Assembly: GCA_963924555.1 (NCBI GenBank)
Contig: OZ004595.1
Span: 6,503,828-6,567,827, forward strand
Direction of reading: 5' to 3'
Source: Crambe crambe
Lineage: Eukaryota; Porifera; Demospongiae; Poecilosclerida; Crambeidae
Length of the DNA stretch: 64,000 bases
Position numbers and translations under genes: made by a program. The notes under the pieces are model-generated. The model was given only the letters and a program-made list of their open reading frames with translations, was not told the origin of the DNA and searched no databases. Positions 1 through 11,500 of the stretch are shown here, piece after piece (position 1 is the stretch's first letter; each line of letters begins with the position of its first letter).

Positions 1-90
1 TATGTATTTTTAAAAAGTGAGGACATTTTTCATTACTGACTCCATAATAAAATTTTTATTTACATGAGGTTGATTGTTTTGGTTTTGTAG

Positions 91-219
91 GAAGCAGATG
101 GGTGGTACATAGTACAAAAGAACGATGATCGACCACAGGGTCTCTATGGTTACAGATTTGTAGATTATGATGATAGGGAAGCTGAAGGCAACATTCATAT
201 CACTGATGATGACCTCTAA
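91..219 (+). CDS. 3'-terminal exon of an unidentified gene entering from the left
   Basis: A 42-codon open stretch follows a pyrimidine-rich tract ending in AG at 89-90 and stops at TAA 217-219. The encoded tail is acidic and ends in a run of aspartates before leucine (ending TDDDL). The other frames are closed early, so the phase 0 reading is favoured. I do not recognise the protein; the rest of the gene lies outside the window. It converges with PACC1, whose stop codon is 201 bp away. It could also be a non-coding read of an intergenic region, but splice acceptor plus open frame plus stop fits a last exon. Confidence 0.45.
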   Translation, partial: EADGWYIVQKNDDRPQGLYGYRFVDYDDREAEGNIHITDDDL

Positions 220-420
220 ACCAATATTTCATGTCTGTCTGTCTGTATTGTATGTCTCTCACTGTTCACAATAATTATATGTGCTGCATAAAAAACATGT
301 GATTTGCAAGACGATTCATTGATCCTTGAATTTTGAAATACTGACATCATTTTAGTGAACAATGCAGAATGCCAGCTGTCTATTGTATATATGAATAATG
401 ACACCCATTCATGAATACGA

Positions 421-2318
421 TTAATAATTAGCTTGGTTAGAAAGCCTTTTCAATTGCCTCTCCATTTTTCTCCTCCAATGTTGGTCTAGTTTCTTGCGGT
501 GCTGCTCTTCAATTTCAGCAATTTTCAGTAGCTTTTTTTTCTTTTCTCTGTGTATCCTCTTGATCCAGCGGTTGGTGAAGTCACCCACTTTAATGAGAGT
601 GATGAACACTCCTGCTAGAGCCCCTAAAGTGTTCCAAACATTGGTCGACAATATGTCAGTGACATACTCATAAGTGTCTTCCTTCCATTCATAGAGGGCT
701 AAGATCGGTCTATCAGTTCTCTCAGAAATGTTTCTCCAGTCATTATGAGATGCTAGATCAGAATGGACATTGAATTCAGACTCATTCTTTGTTCCGACAT
801 TGTACACAGTATAGGACATTTTGACCCAGCACCTGAAACCAACAGGAAGAGAGTAGAGTGGTACCTTTTGCTCCACGTATGCCAAGTAGGCGGTTTGTTC
901 TTGCACTGATTTTTCCTGCACTTCATGCCAGTGATCCATTAACATATACTCTATTGCACTGTAGGAATGTGTTGTTGTGTCCACTGTCAACTGAACAGCA
1001 AGACTCTGTTTGAGACGAACTAAAGTAGGCCCATTGAATACCATGGCTGTTCTGTTGCGTTGGAGTGCACGAGAGAAGAAAGTGACATTTCCATAGGTGC
1101 AGTTTATGGGCCCAGGAAGTTTCGTACTCTTCTCAGGGTGTAAATCATCCTGGTATATAAAATTACAGTAATCGAATATAGCAAAGTCATCAATGAACAT
1201 GGCAATTCCTATAGTGTGGTATGTCTCAAGACTGATGTACTGGAATGAGCGGGCACGATGCTTGTAAGAGGTAACAAGTGCTTTGATAGAGAAGAAGGCA
1301 ACAATTGCAGCCACCACTATAAATGCAAAGTAGACTGGGGGCAAGATGATCAGCTTGAGTCTATCTCTCCAGGAACGATGATAAACCAAGTTACCTGGGG
1401 GAGGTTCTTTTAACACTTCATCATCGCTGTCACTATCAGAAATTTTTACTAGATGATAACTCTTGTCACTCTGCAGTAAAAATAAAATGTTCCTCAGTGA
1501 TGTATTAACATGGCACATTGTCTGCTGTCCCTAGTCTCGCGGGCCGACCCTTTACCAACCCAAGGGAAGGGAAAGGGTCTGGTCAAACTTGCATGAGCAT
1601 TTCGTTCTGCACATTCTGCAAAATAGAAAGTGCTAATGATTTGTGTGCGTCACACTGCGTCACATTATTGTGCGCATGGAATAGTGCTACAATATATATA
1701 TATATATATATATATGCTGTATGCAGGTTAAAGAGCTTCTCTTCCACTTTCTGAGCTTGATCAGGCCCTGATGCCACGAATTTCAGCTAGCACTCACAGC
1801 TCGAGCACAAGAACAATCTCTGCTGGGCTTTCCAAAGGCACAGTAGCTGCTGTGTAGTCTCATTCAGCGGCACAACTAGCTAGCTCCATGCAACTTCTTA
1901 TGGCTTAGTAGCTAGAGCCAGCAGCTGCTCTTTCCAGCAGCTCAGCCTCGCTCTCGATCGATTATCCGAATGACTAAACTTATAACATTATTCATAGCTT
2001 TGAGGTTATTTTACACTGAATTAATTATTTCTTGGAGTTTGATTTTTTTCTCCCCTTGGGTTGGTAAAGGGTAGGCCCGCGAGGCTATGCTGGGCTACTG
2101 CTCAAAATGAGTGGTCTGATCTTAATTAAGTCTGCTGATACTTTAGTAGTAGGAGTGCACACATATTTCTATCGCTACACAATAATGATTCTTACCCCAA
2201 CAAGAATGTGTGACTCTGAGCCTCCGTCATTGGAGGCTTGTACGCTGCCGTAGCCTTGATCTTCATTGTATGAATCAGCAGCCTCAGTCTTCCCTTCAAG
2301 CAGTGAGGTGGACTCCAT
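421..2318 (-). CDS. PACC1: Proton-activated chloride channel (PACC1/TMEM206), 390 aa, two exons
   Basis: Exons are complement(421..1470) and complement(2196..2318); both splice sites are phase 0 (GTAAGA donor, CTGCAG acceptor). The protein has a short acidic N-terminal tail, a first membrane helix near residues 84-106, a large extracellular domain with N-glycosylation sequons, a second helix near the C-terminus and a basic cytoplasmic tail. Family-diagnostic stretches are GFRCWVKMS and WNTLGALAGVFITLIKVGDF. The latter keeps the lysine that in the human channel sits in the pore and sets anion selectivity. The family forms a trimeric plasma-membrane/endosomal chloride channel opened by acid. 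The 725-bp intron is unusually long for this window because it contains a MITE (1534-2085). A longer single-exon reading starting at 1518 is possible but would discard the well-formed first exon. The gene is divergent from SELENOK, with 150 bp between start codons. Confidence 0.9.
1534..2085. mobile_element. Non-autonomous MITE-like element in PACC1 intron
   Basis: Imperfect terminal inverted repeats of about 36 bp (1534-1570 and 2051-2085; outer sequence GTCTCGCGGGCC against its complement) bracket 552 bp with no coding potential. A TA dinucleotide flanks both ends (1532-1533 and 2086-2087), consistent with a TA target-site duplication as in Tc1/mariner-type elements. The interior contains a TA microsatellite near 1691-1714 and several GCTAGC/CAGCT-rich stretches. 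The family assignment is inference from repeat structure only. Confidence 0.7.
1691..1714. repeat. (TA)n microsatellite
   Basis: A run of alternating TA dinucleotides, about 12 units, inside the MITE in the PACC1 intron. Likely polymorphic. Confidence 0.9.
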
Positions 2319-2468
2319 CTATTAACTTGCAGGCAGCTAATCATCACTTCCAGCATAATTATGCACATGATTGTCAAGGTAAGGGGGCGTGGCTTCGCAC
2401 TAGGCTGCGCGCGCATCGACGCAAAAGTGCTGAATTAGCATGTCACGTGACAGAACTAATAATCAACA
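2319..2468. promoter_or_regulatory. Bidirectional PACC1/SELENOK promoter region
   Basis: Only 150 bp separate the two divergent start codons, so both promoters must lie here or overlap the 5' exons. The interval has an E-box-like CACGTG within GTCACGTGAC (palindromic core near 2440-2452). No TATA box is evident. Regulatory function is inferred from position. Confidence 0.5.
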
Positions 2469-2945
2469 ATGGTGTACTTGTCCGGTGGTAAGTCTTGTTG
2501 ATGTTCTGAAGTTTGATCTTTTTACGGTAATACCTCTGATTATATCGTAGGTAAGGTGCTCCAGGAGCGATCTTGGTGGAGTTTGGATGGACTAACAGAC
2601 TTATTTTGGGCTATCATTAACTTCTTTGTTCTATTGTGTGTTAATGAATGTGTTATGTGCATGCATTGTTACTTATTTCTCTCTGGTACAGTGTAAAGAC
2701 TCTGATTAATCCTGGTGGCAATACAGATAGTAAGTATGAGACAAATTACAGACAAGCTGGAAAGTAAGTGGAAATGTCAAGTTGATCAAAAGTTAATCGT
2801 ATATATAAAATATTTTAGAGCTGCTGATCGTGGTAGGAAAATAGGTCGTATTGGAAGGGGAGGAGGTGGAGGAGGAAGTGGTCCCAGCCCCCCTCCAATG
2901 GGTGGAGGATGAGGAAGGTATAGTAACTGTATTGGGAAAGGATAG
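2469..2945 (+). CDS. SELENOK: Selenoprotein K (in-frame UGA = Sec)
   Basis: Exons 2469..2487, 2551..2635, 2692..2729, an optional 12-nt micro-exon 2752..2763, and 2821..2945 keep frame. The protein starts MVYLSGGKVL, has one membrane helix (LTDLFWAIINFFVLFVK), then a Gly/Arg-rich, proline-containing cytosolic tail GPSPPPMGGG followed by UGA (2910-2912) and Gly-Arg. This is the vertebrate SELENOK layout, where Sec is third from the end (GGUGR). Here the frame may continue eight codons to TAG 2943-2945 (about 92 aa with the micro-exon), or splice after the GGAAG at 2913-2917. SELENOK is an ER membrane protein acting with DHHC6 palmitoyltransferase and in ER-associated degradation. A SECIS-like hairpin lies 253 bp downstream. 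Annotation pipelines will probably truncate the gene at the UGA. The exact 3' end and micro-exon use are uncertain. Confidence 0.88.
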
Positions 2946-3164
2946 CAACACTATTTGGGACAGGTGGTTACTGTGAGAAGTGCCACATATGACTTCACCG
3001 AGCATGAGCTTGTTATGCAAATTTTCTTGCCGAGGTCATCATAATCCAGGAAGTGAGCTAACAGCACAGGAAGTTCACTATTATCTATTTTATGCAGGTA
3101 AAGTAGTGTTTGCAGTGTGGGAAGGGGATCCAGCAGGCAAACACTATTTCATTCTCTCAGTACT

Positions 3165-3225
3165 ATCTCATGAAGCATTCCTGGGAAACCACATTAATTT
3201 ATGGCCAGGAGAGCCGAGGACTCTG
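3165..3225 (+). promoter_or_regulatory. SECIS element (form II-like) of SELENOK 3' UTR
   Basis: A hairpin can be drawn with the conserved 5' quartet ATGAA (3170-3174), 3' quartet CGAG (3215-3218) giving tandem G-A/A-G pairs, an 11-12 nt stem including CCTGG pairing with CCAGG, unpaired AA at the start of the apical loop (3186-3187), and a small extra CCA/TGG helix in the loop as in form II SECIS. It lies in the predicted 3' UTR and recruits SECISBP2 to recode UGA as selenocysteine. Pairing was judged by eye, not by a folding program. Confidence 0.75.
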
Positions 3226-3278
3226 AGCTCCACTTATTTTTTTATGCAATGCAACTGTGCTATTTCATGACAAACTAA

Positions 3279-4346
3279 CTACTGTTCATAGTGTTTGGGG
3301 TGGAAACCAGAGGTACGTGGTAAAGTGTCTGCTTTGTATTCTTTATGGACAGAGTCAGAATTGATTGGTAGGGAAACCCTTGCTGGACGTCTAGTAGCTC
3401 CTTCTCGCTCAAACTGTTCTGACAAGCGTCGCGTCTTGAGAGGGATTTGGGGTGGACTTATGCCAGCTAGGCTTAGCTTGAGTTTACTCTGAGGTGTCAC
3501 AAAAGGGTTGTTTTTCATGGAAATGACACTTCCCATGCTCTCCATGGATGAACGATATGTGGTGAAATCCCTTCGAAGATTCCTGATTTCATTGTCGTCT
3601 AAAAACAGCATTACTATTTTGGTGAGTGCTGTGAGGCCAGGGGGGAGGTCAGAAATCTTGTTGTTTTGAAGGTAGAGACGCTTAAGATTGCGTAGGTTGC
3701 CAATCGATTCACTGATGTTATGAAGAGAATTTCCATTCAAATAGAGTACTTCCAGTTGTTTCAACTGACACAAACTTTCAGGAAAATCTTCAATGAAATT
3801 GAAATCAAGGTGGAGTCGTTTCAGGGAACTAAGTTTAGCTATGTCATCAGGAATTGAGGTGATTTTGTTATTATTGAGCCAGAGGAGTTGCAAATGAGAC
3901 AATTTACAGAGACAAGGGGGGATTGTATCAAAGTTATTTCGGTGAAGAAAGAGCTCTCTCAAGTTTGTTAGTTGATCTAGCTGATGTGGGAGAGATGTCA
4001 ACTTGTTGTGACTCACCCAGAGTCTCTCTAGAGAGATCAACTGACACACCTTCATAGGAAGTGTCTTCAGGGGTAATTTGTGCTTCTGGCTCTCAGGATT
4101 CCAGCCAGAGTAGAGATCTAAGGTTTTGGTCCCGTTCTGGTCACTGACATACACAGTTTTCTTTGTAACTTCGCCGGTTTCTTCGTTCCTTACTTCCAGT
4201 ACCACATATTCGGGGGGCATGGTGGGGCTCTGAATAGAATCTTCGGATAGCTGTCTCACTAGTTGATTCGTTCTCTTTTTCAAACGAGTAAGAGGTGGTG
4301 CGTCGGCAGGTGTGGTACGAAATGCCACTGTGGTCTGCCCTTCCAT
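3279..4346 (-). CDS. Intronless leucine-rich-repeat protein, 355 aa
   Basis: A single open frame from MEGQTTVAF to stop. After about 95 residues of polar N-terminal sequence there are about eight SHOC2/Ras-suppressor-type LRRs (pattern LxxLxLxxNxLxxLP, about 23 residues each, roughly residues 97-285), then a basic, Ser/Pro-rich tail. No signal peptide or membrane helix is seen, so it should be cytosolic and act as a protein-protein scaffold. I cannot assign an orthologue; SHOC2, RSU1 and LRRC-type scaffolds share the repeat class. Lack of introns, among intron-rich neighbours, would fit an old retrocopy or simple intron loss. It converges with SELENOK. Confidence 0.75.
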   Translation of the reverse strand: MEGQTTVAFRTTPADAPPLTRLKKRTNQLVRQLSEDSIQSPTMPPEYVVLEVRNEETGEVTKKTVYVSDQNGTKTLDLYSGWNPESQKHKLPLKTLPMKVCQLISLERLWVSHNKLTSLPHQLDQLTNLRELFLHRNNFDTIPPCLCKLSHLQLLWLNNNKITSIPDDIAKLSSLKRLHLDFNFIEDFPESLCQLKQLEVLYLNGNSLHNISESIGNLRNLKRLYLQNNKISDLPPGLTALTKIVMLFLDDNEIRNLRRDFTTYRSSMESMGSVISMKNNPFVTPQSKLKLSLAGISPPQIPLKTRRLSEQFEREGATRRPARVSLPINSDSVHKEYKADTLPRTSGFHPKHYEQ

Positions 4347-4673
4347 CCTGTCTGCTGTACTACTGGTATTTTAGTCACTTCCTACTGCTGCAAAGCAGGT
4401 GGGAGTAATTTCCGATCCCCTTAAGGGCCAAGACTTTGGTCTTTGCTTGGTGTATTACACTCTTACACTGACTTCTTCACTACTCCTACACGTAGCTAGT
4501 GAGATAAAGATCTGATTGGAATCTCTACTGGGTGGAGAGTAATAAACCATGACACTGATAAGTAAATATTATGATGCTAAGCATAAACCACATGAATGCA
4601 GATCATGATTCATTGTTTATAGAGATACAGGTACAACACAAACAATGAAGGTAAAAAGTAACCAGAAATTAGT
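4347..4673. other. Intergenic, nothing recognised
   Basis: This 327-bp A+T-rich stretch lies between the LRR gene start and the cytidine deaminase stop, both on the minus strand. It should hold the 3' UTR of cytidine deaminase and the LRR promoter. I see no repeat, RNA gene or open frame of note. Confidence 0.6.
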
Positions 4674-5333
4674 TCAACTCATTTGACCTCGATGCAACTT
4701 GTCCTTTGTAAACGATAAAGGGAGTAAATTTTCCACTGTTTGGAGCGGCTTGTAGTAAGAGCCATCAGGTTTACACATGATTACCCGACAATTTCTACTA
4801 AACTCTGCTAATATTTGCCTACAATTTCCACATGGTGAGGCAAAGTCTTCTGGACTGTCTCTGTGGAGGAAATCAAGGAGAGATGGTCCTGTAAATAAGT
4901 AGTTCAAATGTCTAGTGTACTAAACAATGTTCTAAGGCAAAGTCCAGATTTATGTGCACATTGATTGATTGCAAAAAAGGCCTATATATATATATACCTA
5001 CACAGACACAGCAATGGCTTTCAAGTGAGTGTAACCTTCACTGACTGCCTTGACCACCGCACAGCGCTCGGCACATGTGCAAAGAGGATAGGCACAATTC
5101 TCTACATTACAACCTAGATGGGTAAAAATCAGCCAGGTAGCATACACACATGCCATATTAAACAATAGTTTCGTCTGACCTGTGAATATTTTCACTTCTT
5201 TTTTTCCATTTTCTGCCAGGAGAGCTGCTCCAACCCTAAAATTACTGTAAGGGGCATATGCATCTTTCTTGCTATCAGCACTACTTTGTATCAATTCCTT
5301 GATCTCATCTTCACTAGGGTCGCTCCCCGCCAT
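4674..5333 (-). CDS. CDA: Cytidine deaminase, 150 aa
   Basis: Three exons, complement(4674..4860), complement(5002..5113) and complement(5180..5333), join in phase. The product follows the homotetrameric CDA family: substrate-binding FRVGAALL, CNVENCAYPLC, the zinc/catalytic CAER motif (Cys ligand plus proton-shuttling Glu) and the second zinc pair PCGNC. It should convert cytidine and deoxycytidine to uridine and deoxyuridine in pyrimidine salvage in the cytosol. Length matches human CDA (146 aa). Exon 2 must end at the GTAGGT donor two bases before an in-frame stop; the longer unspliced reading is therefore wrong. Start codons of CDA and the divergent mitofusin are 147 bp apart. Confidence 0.95.
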
Positions 5334-5480
5334 CTCTAGCTCTCACTGCACCACAATATATAGATATTTTCAATTTTCCTCCTTCGAGTAAATAGATAGA
5401 ATGCACATGTGATCGATCTGGACACTGTTATTTTGTAGGTGCGCTTTAAAAAGAAAATCGCTATCCGCATATCATAGGAG

Positions 5481-8400
5481 ATGTTGTCCAGAAGGCTTTC
5501 AGGGACAGTGGTAAGAGACGAGAGTGAACATCCAACAAGTAATGGACATGAATATGTAAACTCTCCGAAAAAACTGAACCGCTCTCTTACAATCTGTGAG
5601 GGCAGTGATGGTGACATAAAAAAGTATCATGTCAAACAGTCTCACAAGCCCAGTTCCCCCTTGAGGAGATTTTCCAATGCCAAGGAAGCAATTTCCCATG
5701 CATTTCAACTCGTTCAGAATTGTCTAGTGGACTCCCAAAAATTTTTTAGTCGTGTGCAGTCGGATGCAAGGTCTCCTCCTGTAAATGATTTGGTGCGGCG
5801 AGTGGATGGTATCACAGAGATCCTGAATAAGGACCACATGAAAGTAGTTTTTTTTGGTCGGACGAGTAATGGAAAGAGTACGGTGATTAATGGGCTATTG
5901 AAGGATAAAGTGCTACCGGCTGGCATAGGTCATACCACCAATTGTTTCTGTAGTGTTGTGGGAGTGGACGAGTCAGAAGGCTATCTCATCCCACCAAGAT
6001 CAAAGGAAAAAATGAATGTCAAGGTTTGTTAGAGGTTACCAAGCATGGGAGGGTATGTTACAGTGCACGTGTCTCTATCCTACAGAATGTGAAGCAATTG
6101 GCTCATTCTTTGCACAAGGAGCATTTGGATTCAAACAGCTTGGTTGAGATATTCTGGCCAAAAGCAAAGTCAGTCATACCCTGTCTGCTTTCTATTTAGT
6201 GCATACCTGCTATTGTGCCTGCCATAACCCACTATAATCTGGTATAACCCCCCAACTGGGGCATAGCACTGGATTTCAGACACCTGCTATGCTTCTTTCT
6301 TTTGCAATAATGTCAGACTAACAAAATGGCTGGCAATTTTTAAACATCTGTCCTGGGGTATCAATAGGAATAGATCTGACCTTCATAAATGAATTGTGAT
6401 TGATGTGTATGAACATGTGTAGATGTCCACTGCTGAATGGAGAAGTTGAGTTGATGGACAGTCCTGGCATTGACATGAACCCTAACCTGGACCAGTGGAT
6501 TAGCAAGTATTGCTTGGATGCTGATGTTTTTGTTCTGGTCTCAAATGCTGAGTCAACACTAATGACAGCTGTGAGTTGAAGGACTGCCTCTCCACATCAT
6601 GGGGCATCTTTAATGACGTTTTCTTCTCTCTCAGGAAAAGAAATTTTTCCATCGTGTGAGCGAGCGTCTTTCCAAGCCCAATATCTTCATTCTGAATAAC
6701 CGCTGGGATTGCTCAGCACAAGAGGAGCCCGATATGATGGCTGAGGTATGTCAGTTGGGGAAGGTGGGTTCCCATTCTATATTTATCTTGTGATGCAGGT
6801 GATGAAACAGCACCTCGATGCCGATGTCAAATTTTTGGCAGATGAGCTAGCAGTGGTGGATGAGGAAACAGCTAGAAACAGGGTCTTCTTTGTATCAGCA
6901 AAGGAAGTTCTGCATGTGCGGACAGAGCAGTCATCGGGAACTGTAGCAGAAGAACAGTTCCATGGGCTTGCTGATGGGTGGAAGAAACGTTTGATGGCCT
7001 TTGAGCGATTTGAAGAATTGTTCAAGCAGTGTATATCTAGCACTGCCATTTTGACCAAGTTTGAGCGGCACTACAAGCAGGGTTGTGAGGTGGTACAAGA
7101 ACTGGAACAGCTTCTCGGGCAAGAGATGGAGGATCTTTCACAACAATGGTAGGTTCTCTTTGGGTGCATGACTACAGCTGATGATTGTTTTGCAGTGTGG
7201 GTGTGAGGAAAGAAAAGAGTGATAAATGTGAACAGAGGAAGATCCTTGAGAGTGAAGGACAGAAAGTTCAGGAGAGGTGCCAATCGAAATCGCAGGGCAC
7301 GATAAAAGATGTGGAGGAAAAGTTAAAGGCAGCCATAAAAGATACCAGAAACCAGCTTCCTGATTTGGTCAAACGTTTTGAGGAAGAATTTAGCGAGGAG
7401 GAGGAGAAACTGGATCACTACAAACAAGCCCTCTTCCAGTTCATGGACGAAGAACTAAGCAAACTTCTGGAACTCACTACAACTTCCCTTCCTTCACTTC
7501 ATCAGGAAATGGAAACCTATATAGTTGGTAAGTGGTGGAATACTCTTTGAGTATGGACATAGTGGCTTGCTTTGAGCTGTTATAAAACTCTGTAGAGGAG
7601 TACCAATCTTTGCTAAGATTACCTGATGCTGATGTGAAGCGTTTCTTCCAGCCTACTAATCCTCCTCCACTTAATTTCACCTTTAAGTGTGCTCAGCTTT
7701 GTGAAGATTTTAATCCTGACCCTCGTTTCAGTTTCTTCCGTTCTCTTGGCTTCTCAGGCAACTGGCTGGTGAATATAAGATATGATTATCCATTAGCTGG
7801 CAGATACTTGCCCTTCTTTTCAATACAGAGGGATAAGTTTAGATTTGAATCAGCAGTGGGGGGAGTGTACAGTCAACTGTCTCGTATGTGGTCATTGGTC
7901 CCAACAGAATATGCTGTTCCCATGGTATTGCTGAGTGGTGCTTTTATGGTAAGCATTTTTCTCCCCTGAGGATTCAAGTCTTACCACACCTTACCATACA
8001 GCTCCCTCGAGTGTTCAGTTACAAAGTATGGCTGATTTCCCTTGGTGCTTATGCTTCTCTCTATACGTGGAAGTGGAGCACACATCGCCCTGTGAAAGCT
8101 GTCAAGGACCAGGTGAATCACAATACGAATAAATAGTGCGAAGGAGACAGATTAAACTTTTCTGCAGTTTGTTGCCCACATGGTGTCCAAACTGGAGGGC
8201 CCCCAAACACAAGCCACTTGCAACAACTACAAAAGCCAGGTGAAAAGCAACTTGGATAATCTACAAGCTCGACTGCAGGGAGCGTTGGAATCCAACAAGC
8301 TGGAAACCAACGAGACCATCAACCAGCTCACAGAAAAGGCACTGAATTTGGAGAATCTCCGAAACCAAGCAAAAGCACTCAAGTAAGGACTTTCCAGTAA

Positions 8401-8521
8401 ATAAATGCTATTGATAATTCATAGAATTGTGCCAATGTCATGCAGGAATAGCGTCCACTTCCTCAGAGAAGACTTTGAAAAATTCAAAGACGATCATTTA
8501 GTGATTACAGATGCCATTTAA
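5481..8521 (+). CDS. MFN2: Mitofusin, outer-membrane fusion GTPase, 773 aa
   Basis: Exons 5481..6023, 6086..6168, 6423..6570, 6635..6745, 6799..7148, 7196..7527, 7596..7948, 8002..8112, 8168..8382, 8446..8521 join in frame. The dynamin-like GTPase has G1 GRTSNGKST (residues 126-134), a threonine-containing G2 region (GIGHTTNC), G3 DSPG and G4 NNRWD. A long helical bundle/coiled coil follows, then two closely spaced membrane segments (exons 7-8) and a C-terminal heptad region (exons 9-10). This is the complete mitofusin layout that tethers and fuses mitochondrial outer membranes. Invertebrates usually have one mitofusin, so the gene is the common counterpart of MFN1 and MFN2; the symbol is indicative. 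It converges with NOC2L, stop codons 27 bp apart. Confidence 0.95.
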
Positions 8522-8548
8522 TTATTACAAAAAGAATCTTATTGCATA

Positions 8549-11500
8549 TCAAGGTTCCACAGAGTCGTCATCCTCACCAGATGACAATTCCGGCATATCA
8601 CACAGCACGTCATCACTGTCTTTGTCGTCGTCATCACTCTCAATACTCTTGCTGCAAGTCTCCCAACTAGAACCTGCTTGAAATCAAGTCAGTGAGAAGG
8701 GGAGTCCAAAATGGCAGCAAAAATTATCACCTGTTTTCTCTTCTCTGTTCTGTTGTGCACAAGCATGCCAAGTCTTCAGCAGTGATGAGATAGCATTGTC
8801 TTGTCCCTTGCGCTGCCTTTCCCATGATGCCTACAATCAGTATCATAGTGCATGCATTTTTTTCTTTTGCAAGTTTCAGTGCTTACTACAAGATCAGATT
8901 GCACTGGTGAGAAAGTGACACTAGCCCTATCTCGGTTAATCTCACCACTAACTTGCTCCACCTAAACAATGTACCGACATTACCAGAATGATTACAAATA
9001 TTATTTCAGCACCTTGGTAATCAATTGCTTCAGTTGAGCCCTCAGCCACGAGTAAGGAGTCACTTTGCTCACTTTTTGAAGCTGCATTAAACGATGTTAC
9101 TGGTGGATTATGATTCTGTTGTTACATGAACTTGCCCTGGTAAGTGTAGGGTAGGCCAACTCAGGGAAGCCAATGTAATGAGCATGACCAGCAAAGTACT
9201 GAAGCAGCAGATGAAAGGCTTCATTCAGGACAACAGTCTAAACAATAACATTATAGCCGCATGAAAACCTTTTGTTAGCAACTAGTTGGTGACTTACCTG
9301 GAAAGATCTGGTGCTTTGCAGCTGTTTTGTGGCTCTGAGAAGTACAGTAAGATCAGGTGGTTTCCCTGTCTGCAGCTTACCACTGGCTTGTGCTCCATTC
9401 ACTTCTATCATCTGTCATGAAAATTAATGTCCTAGCTGAACCCTTTACTGACCCACATCCAGCTTCGGATAATTTTTGAACTGACCTCAACTATGTAGGG
9501 GGCTATGGGGATGAATGTAGAAGTGGTAGTGGACAACTGAAGTAGACTCTTGAGCAGATGGATTCTAAGGGGGTAGTACTTAGCTGATGGCTGGAGTTGT
9601 AGTGTGCCTAGAATGGTCTGCACAAGGGGATATACCAGCGGTCGGAGGCTCTGGTGGCTCACATGACACAGTACCTGACTCCACAAGTTCAGACAGTGCA
9701 CAAACTGCCAATTATAAACTGCCTGCATCATTCATTATCATCACCACTATGTTAAATATCCCGAGAGCTTAGCCACACCTGCTGGGCATCCTTTTTGCTG
9801 GCAGTCAGAGCTGTTCGAAGGTGGATGGCCAATTGACGAATGTAAACGAAACCATGTTGGTACGAGGTAGGAGGGTCCATTGCCAGCAATTCCACTAAAG
9901 ACTTGACCGTGAAGCTGATGCCAGGGAGACTAGCAGCACTTGTGAACTTGCAGTTACGAACGAAAGCCAGATAGAGCTTCTACAAAAACAAATGAACAGT
10001 CTCTATTAAATTATTAATCATAGTTGAAATTGGACCAACTGCTTGAACACATGAGCATGCTTTATGCACCTTTAAGAGAGCATGGAGGGCAGGATGAGAC
10101 TGCAGAAGGACAAGTTTGCGAAGGGAGAGGAATGCTAGCACTTGAACTCGACACTCTCCACAGGCCCACTTTTCAATCAGACACTTGTTTAGTGCCTTGA
10201 CTAGTTTGGGGAAACAGGCAAAGTAGGTAGCCATGGTCTGAATTTGTTTGAGCACAGCACACTGCATGGCAGGGTCCTGCAGAGTCTGTGAGAGAGTCAG
10301 CAAGTCAGACAGATATTGTTTCACCATCCGTCGAACTTTAGGCCAAGCCTCCTGAGAGGATGGTGGATGTGAGGTTGAGGTAGATCCAAGATGATGGTCA
10401 AGAGAGAGAGAAACATGTTGAAAACAGGAGACAACGAGGACATTGAACACTGCTGAGTCTTTGACATGAAATCGTAGAGTGGTCTGGGTCTCTTGGTGTT
10501 GGAGGGTACAGCAGATGGCAGCATGGAGTCCCCCACAGAGCTGACACAAAAAGTGAAGAGAGTGTGTCTAAGGGATTGCAGAGGAAAGGGTTTGGGTGTA
10601 TACATATTAACAGAAGCCAGTGAATTGAGGTCTGTATGTACTGGACAGATAGGCTGTGTAGATGCATGTATGTACTGGAGCAATAGGCGTGTGTGCATAC
10701 AAAGTACTGGTTGTGTGTGTGTGGTGGCAGTTTGCACACACACACACAACATCCATTAGACTTTTTAAGAAGAGATAACTTTTGTCAACAACAATAGTCC
10801 CCTCAGCAACTCAGCCTAGCAGGATAACTGTTATGTCTGTCAATGGCACCTCCATCCATAAAGCATGCATGAAATGATTCACTCAAATCATATACCTACT
10901 CAATAATATCCACCTTTTCAAGAGCTCTGACCCACTTTTGTACCATGACCATTGTGATCTTCTTGCCAGGCAATTCTTGCATCTCCTCTACTGTATCTCC
11001 TTGTTCTGGTCCACCCCTCACGTCATCGTCATCATCATCATCATCATCACAATTTTCATTACTGTCAGACTCAATGTCCTGGAAGTGCAAACATTGCAGT
11101 ATTTGGCATATAAACCTTTTAAGTACATGCACATCAAATTTTAAGCTGATATCTTTTGGCAGAGCAATAATGTTTTTTTACTTAAGCAATACTTCCAGGT
11201 CTTGTATGCACTAGATTACTGACACCAGCCTCAATGACTCACCCAATCATTAGGTATATACACACTTAAAGAGTGTTTGGGCTTAACTACGGCATATTGA
11301 AAACAGGTTGGGCTGTATAACTTCATTTTTCAGTTCCAATTACTGGTTTAAGATGTAATGTATATGCCATGGACGGCTGCAACAGTAGAAATGATTAAGT
11401 ACAGAAAGCTCAGCTGGGACATAATAATGAACCGGGAAAACCCACCTGGACACATTTTGGCCAACAGCTAATGGATGAGATGAAATAAATGATTAAGCTA

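Noticed and set aside
1471..1518. PACC1 starting at 1518 as a single-exon gene
   Set aside because: A pyrimidine-rich acceptor lies at 1471-1476 and a well-formed first exon with a GTAAGA donor lies upstream; the extra residues encoded between are not family-like.
2910..2912. UGA as an ordinary stop of a short membrane protein
   Set aside because: Position, flanking GGUGR-like context, full SELENOK similarity and a downstream SECIS-like hairpin favour selenocysteine.
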